A stretch of 64,000 nucleotides of DNA from Diphasiastrum complanatum (lineage: Eukaryota; Streptophyta; Lycopodiopsida; Lycopodiales; Lycopodiaceae): assembly GCA_029204225.1 (NCBI GenBank), contig CM055101.1, positions 39,298,444 to 39,362,443 on the forward strand, read 5' to 3'. The notes under the pieces were generated by a model. It ran no database searches and was not told where the DNA came from. It saw only the letters and a list, made by a program, of their open reading frames with translations. The position numbers and the translations under genes are program-made. This document shows, piece by piece, positions 46,070-57,305 of the stretch; position 1 is the first letter of the stretch; the number at the start of each line of letters is the position of its first letter.

Positions 46070-46965
46070 TTGGTAGTGCTTGCTTTGCACGTATTCCTTT
46101 GGAAACAAGGAGGAAGGATGATCCTAGCTCATGGATCATGATTGGATACTCATCCATCAAGGAGGCCTTTAGTGTCTTTACACTCTCTATTTCAAAAGTT
46201 ATTGTGAATAACGGTTCTCATCAGAGAGAAAACGAAGGGTTTTCAACTATAAACCCTAGCCACCAGTTTGGCTATCTTAGTGAGTTTGATCCAATGCAAA
46301 GCAAAAATTTGTCAGCGGCTGTCCACGTCCCTCTAGCACCCTTTCTATCACACCAGGGCATCCCTCTGTGACCTATTACAGATCCAAATTTCATTCTCTA
46401 TTAAAAGAGAATAGTGGTTTTTGCCTGAAAAATCCCAGCTCAAACAAGACCTCTATAGCTTAGAGATGAACTACTATTCTATTCCTTCATGGTTTCCCAT
46501 GGCCTTTTGCAGACTCTACCTGTAGCTTCTTACAGATCCGAAAACCTCCTCCTATAGTGCAAAATCCGCCATTTCTGCTCCAAAACCCTGGTTGACTTCG
46601 TCAACCTATCCTTGCATGTTTCTGGAGCTGTTTCTGATCCAAATATTGAGAACTAGATTGTTGTAGATGCCTCAGCTATCCAATGAACTTTGTCAGCTCT
46701 TCGTTCGTCAATTCACTAAGAATTGCTCCCGTTATCAATATTTCTTGTGGGCTGCCTCATAGCCTGTCTGCTATGGAATTTTGTTTTACTTTGATTCTAC
46801 GAATTATCTTCACATGCATTGAATCAAAGGGCTCTGCGTCTCCTATTACCCCGGACCATCCTGTACCCCCCATACGACGTTCTTACCATTGCTCAGTTCT
46901 GATGCTACCGTCGATGGAACCGTTCTTCCAAGAGCTACAATCGTGCACGTTCCTCCACAGCCTAT
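46070..46965. other. Copia leader-like sequence, no gene supported
   Basis: The first ~120 bases continue the gag context. The rest contains no supported gene. Its right part immediately follows a minus-strand primer site, so on the minus strand it should be the leader and start of a copia element. Only short broken frames are present. Confidence 0.35.
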
Positions 46966-46967
46966 CG

Positions 46968-47440
46968 GCTCTGATACCAAGTTAACATTCTATGCAAAAA
47001 ATCTGATTTAGTGGAGAGTGCAGATTAGATATGCAATCACTGATTGATTGCCAACCATCAAAACCATAAACTACATCCACAAGTAACAAAGTGATGGAGG
47101 AGCTCACATCAAGCAAAGAGCTCACAAAGCAAAAGCATCTTAATTACAAAGAGAATGATACATATACAAGAAAAGGTCCCCTTTGCATGGGGACGCCATG
47201 TGGCATAAGCCTAATAAATGCATGAAATTCACTGTTGGCCTCTACGTGGCATTTTAGCCTATATACAAGTAAACTCTAGTTATCGGCCCGAGACAAGCCC
47301 CCGGGCTGGCTTTTTAACTAAAGCCTACCTACCAAATTGAAACAATACTTAACAAGTATAAACTACACTAACAGCACAATGAGCTTACTAATTCTAACTA
47401 AGAAATAATGATCTTTCTTCGAAATCGCATTTAACACCTT
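46968..47440 (-). mobile_element. Copia 5' LTR with tRNA-iMet primer site (minus strand)
   Basis: On the minus strand 46,982-46,968 reads TTGGTATCAGAGCCG, the exact plant copia primer binding site for initiator tRNA-Met. The DNA to its right (46,985 to about 47,440) is therefore expected to be the 5' LTR. It is non-coding and AT-rich and ends where gypsy pol sequence begins. I could not fix the outer LTR end. Confidence 0.55.
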
Positions 47441-47465
47441 CATATTTACAGATATTCACATTTTG

Positions 47466-47763
47466 TCATTCTTTTTGGATACTATGACTAGCAGCATCAA
47501 GCAGCTTCTGCAACTCCTGTTTGATCAGCTTCGTATAGTTGGGATTGTAGCAATAATATTGGCTCACCTTGGGGACTGCTCCATCCACCAAGGGTATGGT
47601 GTGTTGGACTACGGTTGGTGGTATACCCTTTAGGTCCTTGTATGACCATGCAAAACAATGTTTGTATTCCACCAACAGAGCACGTAGTCATTTGAACTGA
47701 GTGGGTGACAATTGTTTTCCCACATAAACCGGTTTCTTCTTCGCCTAGTTCAGCTAGATTCAT
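47466..47763 (-). pseudogene. RT N-terminal fragment, truncated gypsy element
   Basis: The frame reads YKHCFAWSYKDLKGIPPTVV, QHTIPLVDGAVPKVSQ and LIKQELQKLLDA. This is the conserved lead-in to Ty3/gypsy RT (FAWSYxDxxGIxxxxxxHxIxL). It stops at LLDAASHSIQKE, before any catalytic Asp. Reverse transcription is not possible from this copy. Confidence 0.75.
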
Positions 47764-48159
47764 TGGTTGTGTTCGTGCAGGTCTTGTTCTTTTGGTTCAT
47801 GATCCTTATCTGGCTCTCTTTGCACTTGCGATAACATAATTACTATGTCGTCTAAGGTATAATTTTTTAAGGTTTCCGGCATCTCGTGAATTGGCGCTCG
47901 ATGAGATTTCTCCTTCAACAGGTTGATCTTAGAATGACTTGTAAGCTTTGGGCTTCAATTGTCTGAGATGATGACCCTATGTATGGTTCCAACCAGATAG
48001 ATTTCAAAGTGTCGAATATCTTTTTTTTTCTCTTTCTATCAATAGGATTGGATACATCCTTGTTATCTTTTTTGGGAACTGGCTTGATATTTGCTTCATG
48101 ATTACAAATATCTATATCTACCATAGCTATTGCTTCATCTGGTAGATGACTGGATCACT

Positions 48160-48908
48160 TGATTGTAACACTATTTTATTTGATTTTTCTTAGTAAATGG
48201 TGTCTTGGGTGGTTCCACCTTGAAAACTTTAGCTATTGGCAATTTTTGTGGAGGTTGAGTTGGTATCTTCCTCATTCCAAACCGATCAGGATCCATATGT
48301 TGCAGGACCTATTCATTTGTCATCTTAGCTTCTTCATTGTAGGAAAAGGCATGTCGCCAGGGTACCAATTCATCTTCAACCTGCTCGGGTAAAGGTTCCG
48401 TTGTTAATCATGCCATGTTGATCATGTTCACCCCGTAAGTTATCGGCGTGTCTAGGGTGTATACCTTTGGTGAAGATGTGTTGGGTTTTGTATCTGAATC
48501 CGGATGACATGCATGGCCAGCCATGCAATCAACTATGGCTAAAGCATCTATCGAACACACAATGTCCATTTGAGAATCATAATGACCTCCCTTGGCTTGA
48601 CTTGGGCGATTGATGTTGTGGTCTATGGTGGATAAACTGTCATCAACTTTGGGAGTAATAGGTGCCACCGCCAATGTGGTTGGATCCACCTTTACTGTTT
48701 GCTCTCTATTCTCAAAGGCGAGTTTTCCCATTTTCCAGTTGTGAACCACTTGTGCAACTCTCAACCAAGGTCCTCCTAGTAAAACTCGATAGGCAGAAAG
48801 AAACTCTGGAATTTTCATCACCACAAAGGTAATCACAAATTGCACTCCTGCTATCTTTACTGGGATGCCTTCAACTACACCTTTTGGTTTCACACAAGAC
48901 TGATTCAC
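48160..48908 (-). pseudogene. Retropepsin-like protease and linker, truncated gypsy element
   Basis: The frame KPKGVVEGIPVKIAGVQF, TFVVMKIPEFLSAYRVLLGG, PWLRVAQVVHNWKMGKLAFE matches the protease of the complete element closely. The active-site DSGS part, expected near 48,950-49,000, is disrupted by frameshifts. The linker (MDPDRFGMRKIP) follows with stops. Confidence 0.7.
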
Positions 48909-50342
48909 TAGTTTGATAGCAAATGTTGTTGGCTTCAGTTCCTTGCAAACCTCATTTTTTATATAAGGTAGTGGAGATCAAATTGACTCCTGACCCTCCG
49001 TCTACTACTGTAGCTTCGTCTCGTATCTCTTGTGTCTGATTGGCAAGGTGATGTTGTGTTGTTCACTCTCTCACAATACTAAGGATGTTGTTGGTTCCTT
49101 TGTACTCTGCACACTACAGAGCTCTTTTGTCGTTTATTCAGGTTCCAATTTGATCCAATCTGCTAGAATGCTCTTTGCTTGTGGCGCAATCTACAGGAAC
49201 TCTTCGAGGGATAAGTTCATTCTGTTGGTCAATAAACTTGTGAGCAATTTTGTTTGTGAAATCGCAGGCTCTCCCATCCGGAATGGTAATTCTTAATGAT
49301 GCAAATAGTCATTAAAATTCATTCCTAATAGTGAGCCTGTTGGTGGTGCTGGAACTTTAGGGGCCAAAGGTTCTGCAGGTTTTTCCTTGGCTTCTATAGC
49401 TTTGGATACATGTGCCTCATGTATCCAATGGCGTATCTTCTGGTATTGTCGTCCTTCTTCCTTGGCATTAGGATATATTCCTATGACTAAGGGATGATCA
49501 TCTGCCAACAATATTGAGAAGGGTGGTGATGGTGCCACTCCCTTCCATTTCTGGGCTCACGTAATTGCTAGCACTAGAATATGATAAATTGGAATTTTCT
49601 GTGGCATCCTTTATGGAGTTGCTATGGTCTACATTGTGATCATATTTAAAGGTGCACTTGCTCCAGGTCTCAATGACAATTCTCGTAACAGTGCCCGTAT
49701 CTGCATTCTCGACAGAAGGGTGTGAATATGCCCTTATGAGGACGTTCAACAATTCTATACCCTTCTCCACATCCGTAGCAGCCGTAAATTCTTCCACCTT
49801 GACGTTGAGGTTGGGCAGCCTAGGTTGCAAAATATTTGTTGATAGTCTGATCGACATATGGCTCATCCAGACCATACCACTACTGCTGCTTAGGTTGGGG
49901 TGGTACCTCGTGCTCCACTACTGTCAAGTTTACATGGGCCACTTGATTGTTAGTTGGCCCTAGTGGTGCAGGTAAAGCCATGCACTGCTGATTTATTGGT
50001 GCTCCAAATTGTGGTGCCGCATTCGGTGCCCCTTGGTGATATGGATAAGAGGTCTAGTACTAATTCCTCTTTTGCTGTATAATCCTAGGGTTGAATGGGC
50101 AGAATGCCATGTCGTGTGATGACACATTACACAGGTGGCAATACTAATCTGTCAGTTTGAAATTCTGTTTCAAAATTGGACACTCATTGGTTGTATGGTA
50201 ATATGTACAAATCAGATACCATACATTTTCTCTTCGAAAATGTTGTAGATAGTTCTAATCTGGCATGTTAGAAGACGATGTTATAGCACCTTGTAAAGCC
50301 TTCAGTTTTTTAATCAAACTGGGCTATCAATTGTTCCATCTG

Positions 50343-50757
50343 CTATTTGTGAAATTTTGTCATTCGTTCCATCAACAGATTTGTTGAGATACTAGAAGCA
50401 TTGGAGGTCGATGCTACCGACGGAGTCGAATGATGGGCTGTTGGATAGGAATCATCATTTGAGCCTTCATTCTCTTCTCTGATAGCATCTTCTATGGCTT
50501 TCTGCAACAAGGCATATTGTTCCCGGCATTTGAGCTCTCTTCGAATACTTCGTGGTTGGGAGTCGGGGCTATGTCGGATTGTGGATGTTTGACCCATCGT
50601 TCGATATAGTCTCGAACCCTTTCTTGCTTTCCCATCTTGACTTTGCTTAATAGGAGAAATGGATTTTCCATAAAGTTTCGTGGTTTAAAGCGGGTGATAA
50701 GAGCCACTTTAACCCCTTCCCAAGTGGACTTTTCTTCGTCCGATTGGTTGAAGTGAT
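50343..50757 (-). pseudogene. Gag fragment, truncated gypsy element
   Basis: The frame reads ALITRFKPRNFMENPFLLLS, KVKMGKQERVRDYIERW, then after a frameshift RRELKCREQYALLQKAIEDA and IREENEG. Both blocks match the gag of the complete element (ALITRFKPQKFMEDPFLLLS; LKRHNEYALLKNAMDDAIRE). Homology begins only at about 50,757, so the capsid N-terminus is lost. Confidence 0.7.
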
Positions 50758-51159
50758 GGGGCAAGAGGAGGATAGAGAACGCGAACGAAGAAGAGAACAC
50801 GAATATTTGCGGAACAGCTCTCCCATTACAATGGGCTGCTAGATGCAAAAACAGTCTAATAGAATGTTTATGCTAAGTAAAATCACAGCTTAAATGTTCT
50901 GGTGCCCAATAGAATCTTATAAATTAGTTCATACTCACAAAAATCCATACAGATCAATCACAGAATCAGCCCACGGAGAACACCCATCCAACTATCCGCG
51001 CTTTCACCATTAAGCAGCACATTGCTTCAGTCACGCCCCACCAACTCTGGTCAATAGCCCTTATAGCTAAATGATCGGCAACTATCCCGCATCGGCAGCT
51101 AACCACCCGTGCTTTACACCTGAATTCGAACCCTACCTAGGCAGCACTTTGCCTCATCT

Positions 51160-52197
51160 TGTTGGATTAGTCTCCTTCTTACCAATCGACTAATCGGTGT
51201 TAATCTTCATCCATTGTTTATCCAGTTCTGCAGATTTTTTCGTGTTTTTATACAGTCTGCAGAAATACACAGAGTTTAAAACAGTGTCACCTTTTACTGC
51301 CTGTCAGGAATTCCGTGGAAAAATGTAGTATTGCTTTTTCGCATTTTTCACCTGACAGAAATCTCATGTAAAATCACAGTGTCGCATTTTTCATTTTTTC
51401 CAAAGAGCCTCAAATGTTAAGGAAATGACTCTCGCAAATCGTGGGACAACTCTAAATGAGATTTAAGGGCACTGTCTCCTTTTTCGTATTTTTTGCAAAA
51501 AACCCGACACTATCGCTTTTTCGCAACAGTGTCGTTTGTGGCTGTTTTAGTTCATTTCCGCAGAGCTACAATTTTGGTTTATTTATGCAGACAGAACGTT
51601 TACGGCCAATTTCATTGCTTATCAGCAATCAATGACAAGGAACTCACTTCTTACAGTTGTTTTAGAGATTAATATTTCCGAACTGCTTATCAGCATTGCG
51701 CTTAATTCAGACTTTCATTTTTAGCCGCTCAAAGATAGCATAGAGTACTCATTTTACTCATTTTACGCGATTTTGATCCGAAACTTATTGTACTCATTTA
51801 CTTCTGTTATGTTTTTATACTGAATCAATATTATCCTTTATAACATTCACCTTCATCTCAAAATGTATGCGTTTCTGTATTTTTTCTTCGCGACTAATTA
51901 TTTGTCTTGTGATTCACGACTAATTCGTGAAGAATTATTTGTCTGATAATTCAATGCTTTAATGTTTGGCTACATAATCATTGTAGTACTGATGATTTCA
52001 AAGTTAATTACTATAAGATCAAACGTTATTTCTATCACTATTGTTTTTGTTTGAAATTGATAGGCGCAGTCATGCATTGTGAAAGAAAAAGGTAGTTTAT
52101 TCTGCCACGCATGAAAAGTTTTCTTTCTAGACACTCAAATTATTTTCATTCGTTTCTTTTCGAGTTCGACCTATCTTCACAACACCTCTTTCCGACA
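51160..52197 (+). repeat. Probable 5' LTR of the copia element
   Basis: The right end is firm: the LTR must end at ...tttccgaca (52197) because the primer site TGGTATTAGAGC follows at once. The left end is inferred at TGTTGGATTAG (51160), whose TGTTGG pairs with the terminal CCGACA. The 1,038 bp include the MITE-like segment at 51,250-51,590. No second LTR survives to test this. Confidence 0.45.
51250..51592. repeat. GTGTCG-rich MITE-like segment, copy 2
   Basis: About 340 bp start with ctgcagaaatacac and end with gttcatttccgcag, an imperfect inverted pair (CTGC-GAAAT-AC). The interior is dense in CAGTGTCG/CGACACT words. The segment at 38,876-39,085 has the same words. I could not assign a target duplication. 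Confidence 0.45.
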
Positions 52198-52209
52198 TGG
52201 TATTAGAGC
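52198..52209 (+). other. Primer binding site (initiator tRNA-Met type)
   Basis: TGGTATTAGAGC is one base from the plant copia site TGGTATCAGAGC and directly follows the LTR end CA. A second similar word (TGATATCAGAGC, about 52,248) lies 50 bases further. Confidence 0.7.
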
Positions 52210-52402
52210 AATTTTACTACTTCTTTATCTGATTCCAACATGATATCAGAGCGAAAGCTCTAATACTTGATATCTTTCACAATATCAAATTGATATCATA
52301 CTCTTCAGTTCTTTTCAACCTTTCAGTATCAGAGAATTAATTTCCTATTGTTGGCATTACCACATCTAGCATCATCGATACAATCGACAAACTAAGTTCC
52401 AG

Positions 52403-53500
52403 ATGGATTCTCAAAGTAAAGCTGGTCTTATCACAGACAAGCTGAATGGATCCAATTATCATTAGATGAAGACCTTGCTAATCGCCAACGAATTATGGGA
52501 TGTTGTCACAGGTACAAAAGTAAAACCTGAAGATGATGACTCAAAATGGAAATCGAAGAACTATAAAACTTTCGTGCTTATTATCCTCAATATATCAGAT
52601 ACACAAATTGGACACATAGTTGAAGCTAAAACGTCAAGAGACATTTGGGACATCCTGAACTCACTATATGACATGAGAGACGTAACTACTAAGTTACATC
52701 TACAAAAGAAATTTTTCACATTCAAGATGTCTACTGGTGATTTTCTTCAGAGTCACATTAACCAGTTTAAGAATCTCTTGCAACAGATGGCCGTTGTCGA
52801 ATCAGTCATAGACGATCAAGGCACAATTATGACATTGCTTTCAAGCTTGCCCTCTACATATGAGAATTGGGTGATGATCATATCGACACACTCAGATTTA
52901 ACTCTTACTAGAGTTATCACTATGTTGCTGCAAGAAGACAATAGAAGAAGTCAAGACATTTCATCTACTCCCTCCTCTCATGCTCTATATTTCAACAAAG
53001 GCTCGAAGCGACAGAAGCAGAAAAGCTCCAAGAAGACTGCAACGAATCAGAATTCGATTCAAGGTCAAGAACATTCATCGAATCCACAGTCGAAAAAAAT
53101 GATGTTTTGCAAGTATTGCAAGCACAATAACCATGAGATCAAGGATTGTCGAATTCTCCACGCGAAGAATGCAACCAAGCAAATGATCAACAAGCAAACA
53201 CAGTCTCATCATCTCCTCAGGTCGAAGTAGACGAAGGTGCATTCATGGTCACAGATCAAAACGCATTTTTGGATGATTCTTGGGTTTCTCGATTATGGAG
53301 CAACTCAACACATGACCAATCAACGTGAGATCTTCAACTCCTACACGCCTTACGACACGAAGAAATTTGTTCATCTTGGTGACAATAGTACTCACACTAT
53401 TGAAGGTGAAGGTACTATAAGATTGCGATTCCAGCATGATCGATTAAAATTACTATCAATACAACTTCGATTACACTGAGACCTTCAGTCGAGTAGTCAA
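52403..53500 (+). pseudogene. Copia Gag and protease start
   Basis: Gag starts MDSQSKAGLITDKLNGSNYH at 52403. A TAG (52463) stands where copia gag normally has Trp (NGSNYxxW). It then runs MKTLLIANELWDVVTG, SRDIWDILNSLYD, LLSSLPSTYENWVMII to the knuckle CKYCKHNNHEIKDC. After a frameshift near 53,190-53,260 the protease reads DYGATQHMTNQREIF, with Tyr in place of the catalytic-box Ser of DSGA, and VHLGDNSTHTIEGEGTI. Integrase and the RT N-terminus are missing: near 53,440 the protease joins YTETFSRVVK of RT. The element is thus an internally deleted copia. Confidence 0.8.
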
Positions 53501-55410
53501 GCATTTTTCTTTTTGACTTTTGCTATCATTTGCCGCTGTAGCAGATTTGGAAATACATCAAGTGGATGTACAGACAACATATCTCAATGGAGTTATAGAA
53601 AAAGACATTTACATGGTGCAACTTGAAGGTTATATTATCGAGGGTAAACCCAATAATGTGTGTAAACTCCATAAGGCACTTTATGGCTTGAAGCAATCTA
53701 CTCGAGCATGGTTTCAAAGGATCAATTTTCTTTATTGATCACGGCTATAACCTAGCTCTTCAGATTCAAACGTTTACTTCAAAGCAGTGCAGCAGTCTTT
53801 TATCATTGTCACTTTATACGTGGATGATACATTGCTTTTCAACAACAATACCGATCTGATAAAAGATGAGAAGACAATGCTATCTTCCGAATTCGACATG
53901 ACCAATCTGGGTGAAGCTCATTTATGCCTTGGTATACAAATCCACAGAGACAAAAAACAGAAGTTGATCTACATTACACAACAAAGGTACATCTACAACA
54001 TCTTAGTCAGATATAATCTGATCAATGCTCTCTCACCAATGGAACCAGGTCTCAAATTGTCAAAGGAGAAGTGTCCCCAAATAATTCATGAGAAACAGCA
54101 GATGCGTGAGTATCCTTACCATTCTATTATAGGATCTCTTATGTACGGCATGATCTGTACTAGGCCAGACATAGCTTTTGCAGTCAGCTCTCTCAGTCAG
54201 TTTATGACCAATCTTGGTGTAACACATCGGAAGGCTCTTATTAAAGTCATGAGATATCTTCGAGCTACTATAGGCTTTTGCATTTGTTATGAAATAGTTA
54301 GGAACGACAAGCTCAATTTTCTCAGTGGTTACACAGATGCGAGTTGGGCAGGAGATGTAGATGTGAAGATTATTAAAATATTATCTTCCTATCTCAAGTT
54401 TGGGGCCATGTCCATGGTGATTTCCACTAAAATTCATGTCGTACATAAAAAGAATGTGAATTAAGCACATATCCTTCTAGTGTAGCTCGGATTTCAGTTA
54501 GATAGGTTCAATTATGATGACATGCAGATGTTTAGATAGCATGCAGTCTTACTGTATGCATGCAACATACAAAGTAGTTTAAGTGATCTACATTTGTCTA
54601 GGCAGTTTTATGAGTTGACATGCAGTACATGCAACATCCATGCATGCAGTTACACATGTGGATCTATGGTAGGTGAATTAGTTCAGTTAAGTGGACTTTC
54701 CATGCAACTCCACTGTAGGAATTCGAGTCTCTCTCATGTAGGAAAAACTGGGCATGTTTTGTCACATTGTGATTATTGAAGGTTTGGGTGTTTTGGACTC
54801 ATTCTCTCTCTACCCGAGTTTTCTATGTCTGATTTTCTCTCTCTACTCGAGAGCAGCCTCTTTTTCCCATACTGAACATTTAGAATGATTTCTGACATTC
54901 ATTTCTCATAGTGAAGAGTTGGATTTTTTCATCTAATGTATGCCATTGTGCTCTTGTCTTAGATTTTTCAAGCATACTGTTCTTTGATCAATCTTTGCAA
55001 TCACGAAACCTCAGTAAGATCCTGTAGGGTGTGTGGTAAAGTTCACACGTGCTAAAAACTTCACAGTAGACACTCGTAAATCTACTTTTGGATTCACATT
55101 CTTCTTCAACAATGGTCCAATTTTCTGGAACAGTCATAAGCAATCTTCGATAGCTCTATCTTCCACTGAATCAGAGTATATCGCAACCTCTCAAGCTACA
55201 AAGGAAGCAATTTGGTTGAGGAACTTACTCTCAGGTATCGGTCTGAATCAATATGCTCCGACGACATTATTTGTAATAATAAAAGTGTCATCGCTTTAGT
55301 AACCAACCCTAGATTTCATTCCAGGAGTAAGCACATTGAACTGAAGTATCATTTCGTCAAGAACAAACTTCTCAACGAAGAGATCAGTGTCAAAATCTGC
55401 ACAATTGGAC
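53470..55410 (+). pseudogene. Copia reverse transcriptase and RNase H, split by a solo LTR
   Basis: RT resumes at TETFSRVVK, then LEIHQVDVQTTYLNGVIEKD, LHKALYGLKQSTRAWFQRI, the catalytic LYVDDTLLF (about 53,812) and HLCLGIQIHRD. RNase H begins DASWAGDVD and continues, after the inserted solo LTR, with TRKSTFGFTFFFNNGPIFW and ALSSTESEYIATSQATKEAI. It ends with RSKHIELKYHFVK. Removing 54362-55065 and one copy of the 5-bp duplication restores the frame exactly (GGA GAT GTA GAC ACT). Frameshifts lie near 53,515, 53,735 and 55,297. Homology ends near 55,410. Confidence 0.85.
54362..55065. mobile_element. Solo LTR inserted in copia RNase H
   Basis: The insert is 704 bp, begins TGTGAAG and ends CTTCACA (perfect 7-bp inverted ends with TG/CA), and is flanked by the 5-bp duplication GTAGA (54357-54361 and 55066-55070). 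These are the hallmarks of a solo LTR left after recombination between the two LTRs of an element. It is non-coding and includes tgcatgcaacat-type repeats near 54,550-54,650. Confidence 0.85.
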
Positions 55411-55436
55411 CAAGAATGGATCCTAAAATGATCCAC

Positions 55437-56175
55437 AAGAGTGATTGGATGTTAGATACAATTGATCTACCAATCTACACAAGATTTAGATCGATATAGA
55501 TCAAATAAAGATGAGAAAATCTAACAAGAACAATCATAAATGAATGGGAATTGTAATTGCTGGTTTCACACGTGTGAAAACCTGTCAGAGTACGGACTCC
55601 AGCCTGAAATCAAAGTACAATATGATAGGAACTCAAAACTATCAAGAAAAATCAAGACAAATGATGAAATTATCAAGAATTGCCTCCAAAACCAAGATTG
55701 GTGTTGCTTAATGATTATGGCCAAATGTGGCTCTATATATACAAAAAGTGGGAGCTCGTGGTACTGATCATCCCTCTAATCCCACATGTGTGAGGTGCTT
55801 TGTCATGTGATGATTCATCATGCAAAATTGACACTTGAACAAAACCTTCTATTTTGAGCACTTTTGGTCCATTTTTCTTCTATGTAGAGAACTAGGAAAA
55901 ACTCTTCTAGAAGTGCAAATTCGACTTCCTCATCTTATTCCACACGTGTGAGCAGACCTCTACACATGGGTTTTGACACCTAATCTCATGATGTGGCTTC
56001 ATGCAATCTCTAGATTGATGCCATGTGGCATATGACTAAAAAACATGATTTTGGCCTTTTTAGCCAATAAAACTTGATTTAAACTATCTGTACAAGCTAT
56101 ATGATTGTACTACATGAAAAGTACATCTATTTCACATGTGGGAACAGGCTCCACACATGTGTAATCATCCTATGA
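55437..56175 (-). repeat. LTR-like segment related to the copy 2 LTR
   Basis: On the minus strand the segment ends ...gtatctaaca then tccaatcactcttgtggatc, which matches the end of a related segment at 58,325-58,360. It carries several CACACGTGTG palindromes (55,568, 55,940) and a ggctaaaaaggccaaaat start-like part near 56,060, echoing the LTR at 7110-7801. I take it as a diverged LTR of the same superfamily. Its right end meets locus D. Confidence 0.45.
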
Positions 56176-56188
56176 CGATGTATATTTT

Positions 56189-57060
56189 ACTATTGTTGAT
56201 TTATGTAAATTTTTTGACTATCGTGAGGACGAGGTTCTATGTTTATTATCCGGCACAATTTCCAAATTCTCCGACTTTGTAGATTTTGAGACAGATGACC
56301 TTGTTGCTGGTATTGATTTTGATGATGAGGAGGGTCTTATGAACCATGAAGAATGTCTGAATAAGACTTTATCAAATATAGTTGAGGATGGGCGAGGCAG
56401 ACCATCTGATGAAGAATTCACGCCATTTCAAACCCATATGGGCTTCCCTCGTCCATCATTAATGCATTTCACTGATGATTCCACTTCAGTACATGGTCAT
56501 TATATTGATCATCCTGATCTAGTTGCTGATGATGATGAAGAATGTGTAAGTGTTTAATCTTCCTTGCATTTGAATGTTTTCAATCACTGAATGTGTTTTT
56601 GCTAACATATTTCCTATTGCAGGATGCTCTCATAATAGATGATTTTGTTGCGAGACGAGGTGGTTTCAGAGAACACGTATTTTCGTTCCAGAGGGACAGT
56701 GGACTGGGCCACTATCTTCGGCATTTCTTGAAGAGTGAGATCTGTATTGCTCATTCCAAGCTGAGCCCAGTCGGGGAGAGTCTTATAATGGCAGTTAAAG
56801 CTTTATCATTTTATCTAGGAGGACATAAATTTTTTAAGACAAATAAGATCATTTTTGTCAAAAGATCTTATGTTTTAAACATTTTAGGCTTTACTGATGG
56901 GAATGTTCCTTTAAGGAGCTCCCATTATTCATTGTATTCCACTTATATTGAGCTTAGTGGAAATAAGGATAATGCACATCTATTAGATGCATACGCTAGC
57001 AGAGAATTTCTTCATGACAATACTACCATAGAATCTGATACAAGATCTGATGATGAATAG
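56189..57060 (+). pseudogene. Acidic FLHDNT-family protein (locus D), 5' end lost
   Basis: Two exons survive without stops: 56189-56545 (donor TGT|GTAAGT) and 56623-57060 (acceptor TTGCAG), joined in phase 0. Exon 1 is acidic (FVDFETDDLVAGIDFDDEEG, ADDDEEC). Exon 2 has DDFVARRGGFREHVFSFQ, LIMAVKALSFYLGGHKFF, SYVLNILGFTDGN and SREFLHDNTTIESD. Locus B keeps the same intron and the AVKAL/AIKSL-YLGGH, ILGxT and FLHDNT blocks. I know no family with this set. The 5' end is cut by the LTR-like segment, so the surviving 264 codons are the C-terminal part of a larger protein. It faces the transposase-like gene 245 bp away. Confidence 0.65.
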
Positions 57061-57305
57061 TTGACACTTTGTATAATACAATCAATACATTTACATTGGG
57101 TATTGCTCCTCTCTTGTTCAATGAATTTGCAAAGCAATTTTGAACATGTCATGATGATCTTCTACTCAGCAATCATCTAATTTTCTCTTTCTGTATGAAC
57201 TTGCATGTTTTTCTAAACTTGTTGTATTGTGTGGACTTTGTTATATGTCAAATCTGAACTCTACGGTAGAACCACTGAAACAATTGACAAATTTAGTTTC
57301 GTTTT

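Larger units (their letters stand above)
47450..50757 (-). mobile_element. Truncated relative of the Athila-like element
   Basis: From right to left on the minus strand: the end of gag (50,757-50,343), zinc-finger/linker region (to about 49,300), protease (48,908-48,408), linker with HMDPDRFGMRKIP (about 48,290) and the start of RT (47,675-47,466). It ends abruptly in RT and in mid-gag, without LTRs. It shares gag, protease and linker blocks with the element at 16.6-27.6 kb. It keeps the RT N-terminus that the other has lost, while lacking RNase H and integrase. Confidence 0.75.
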
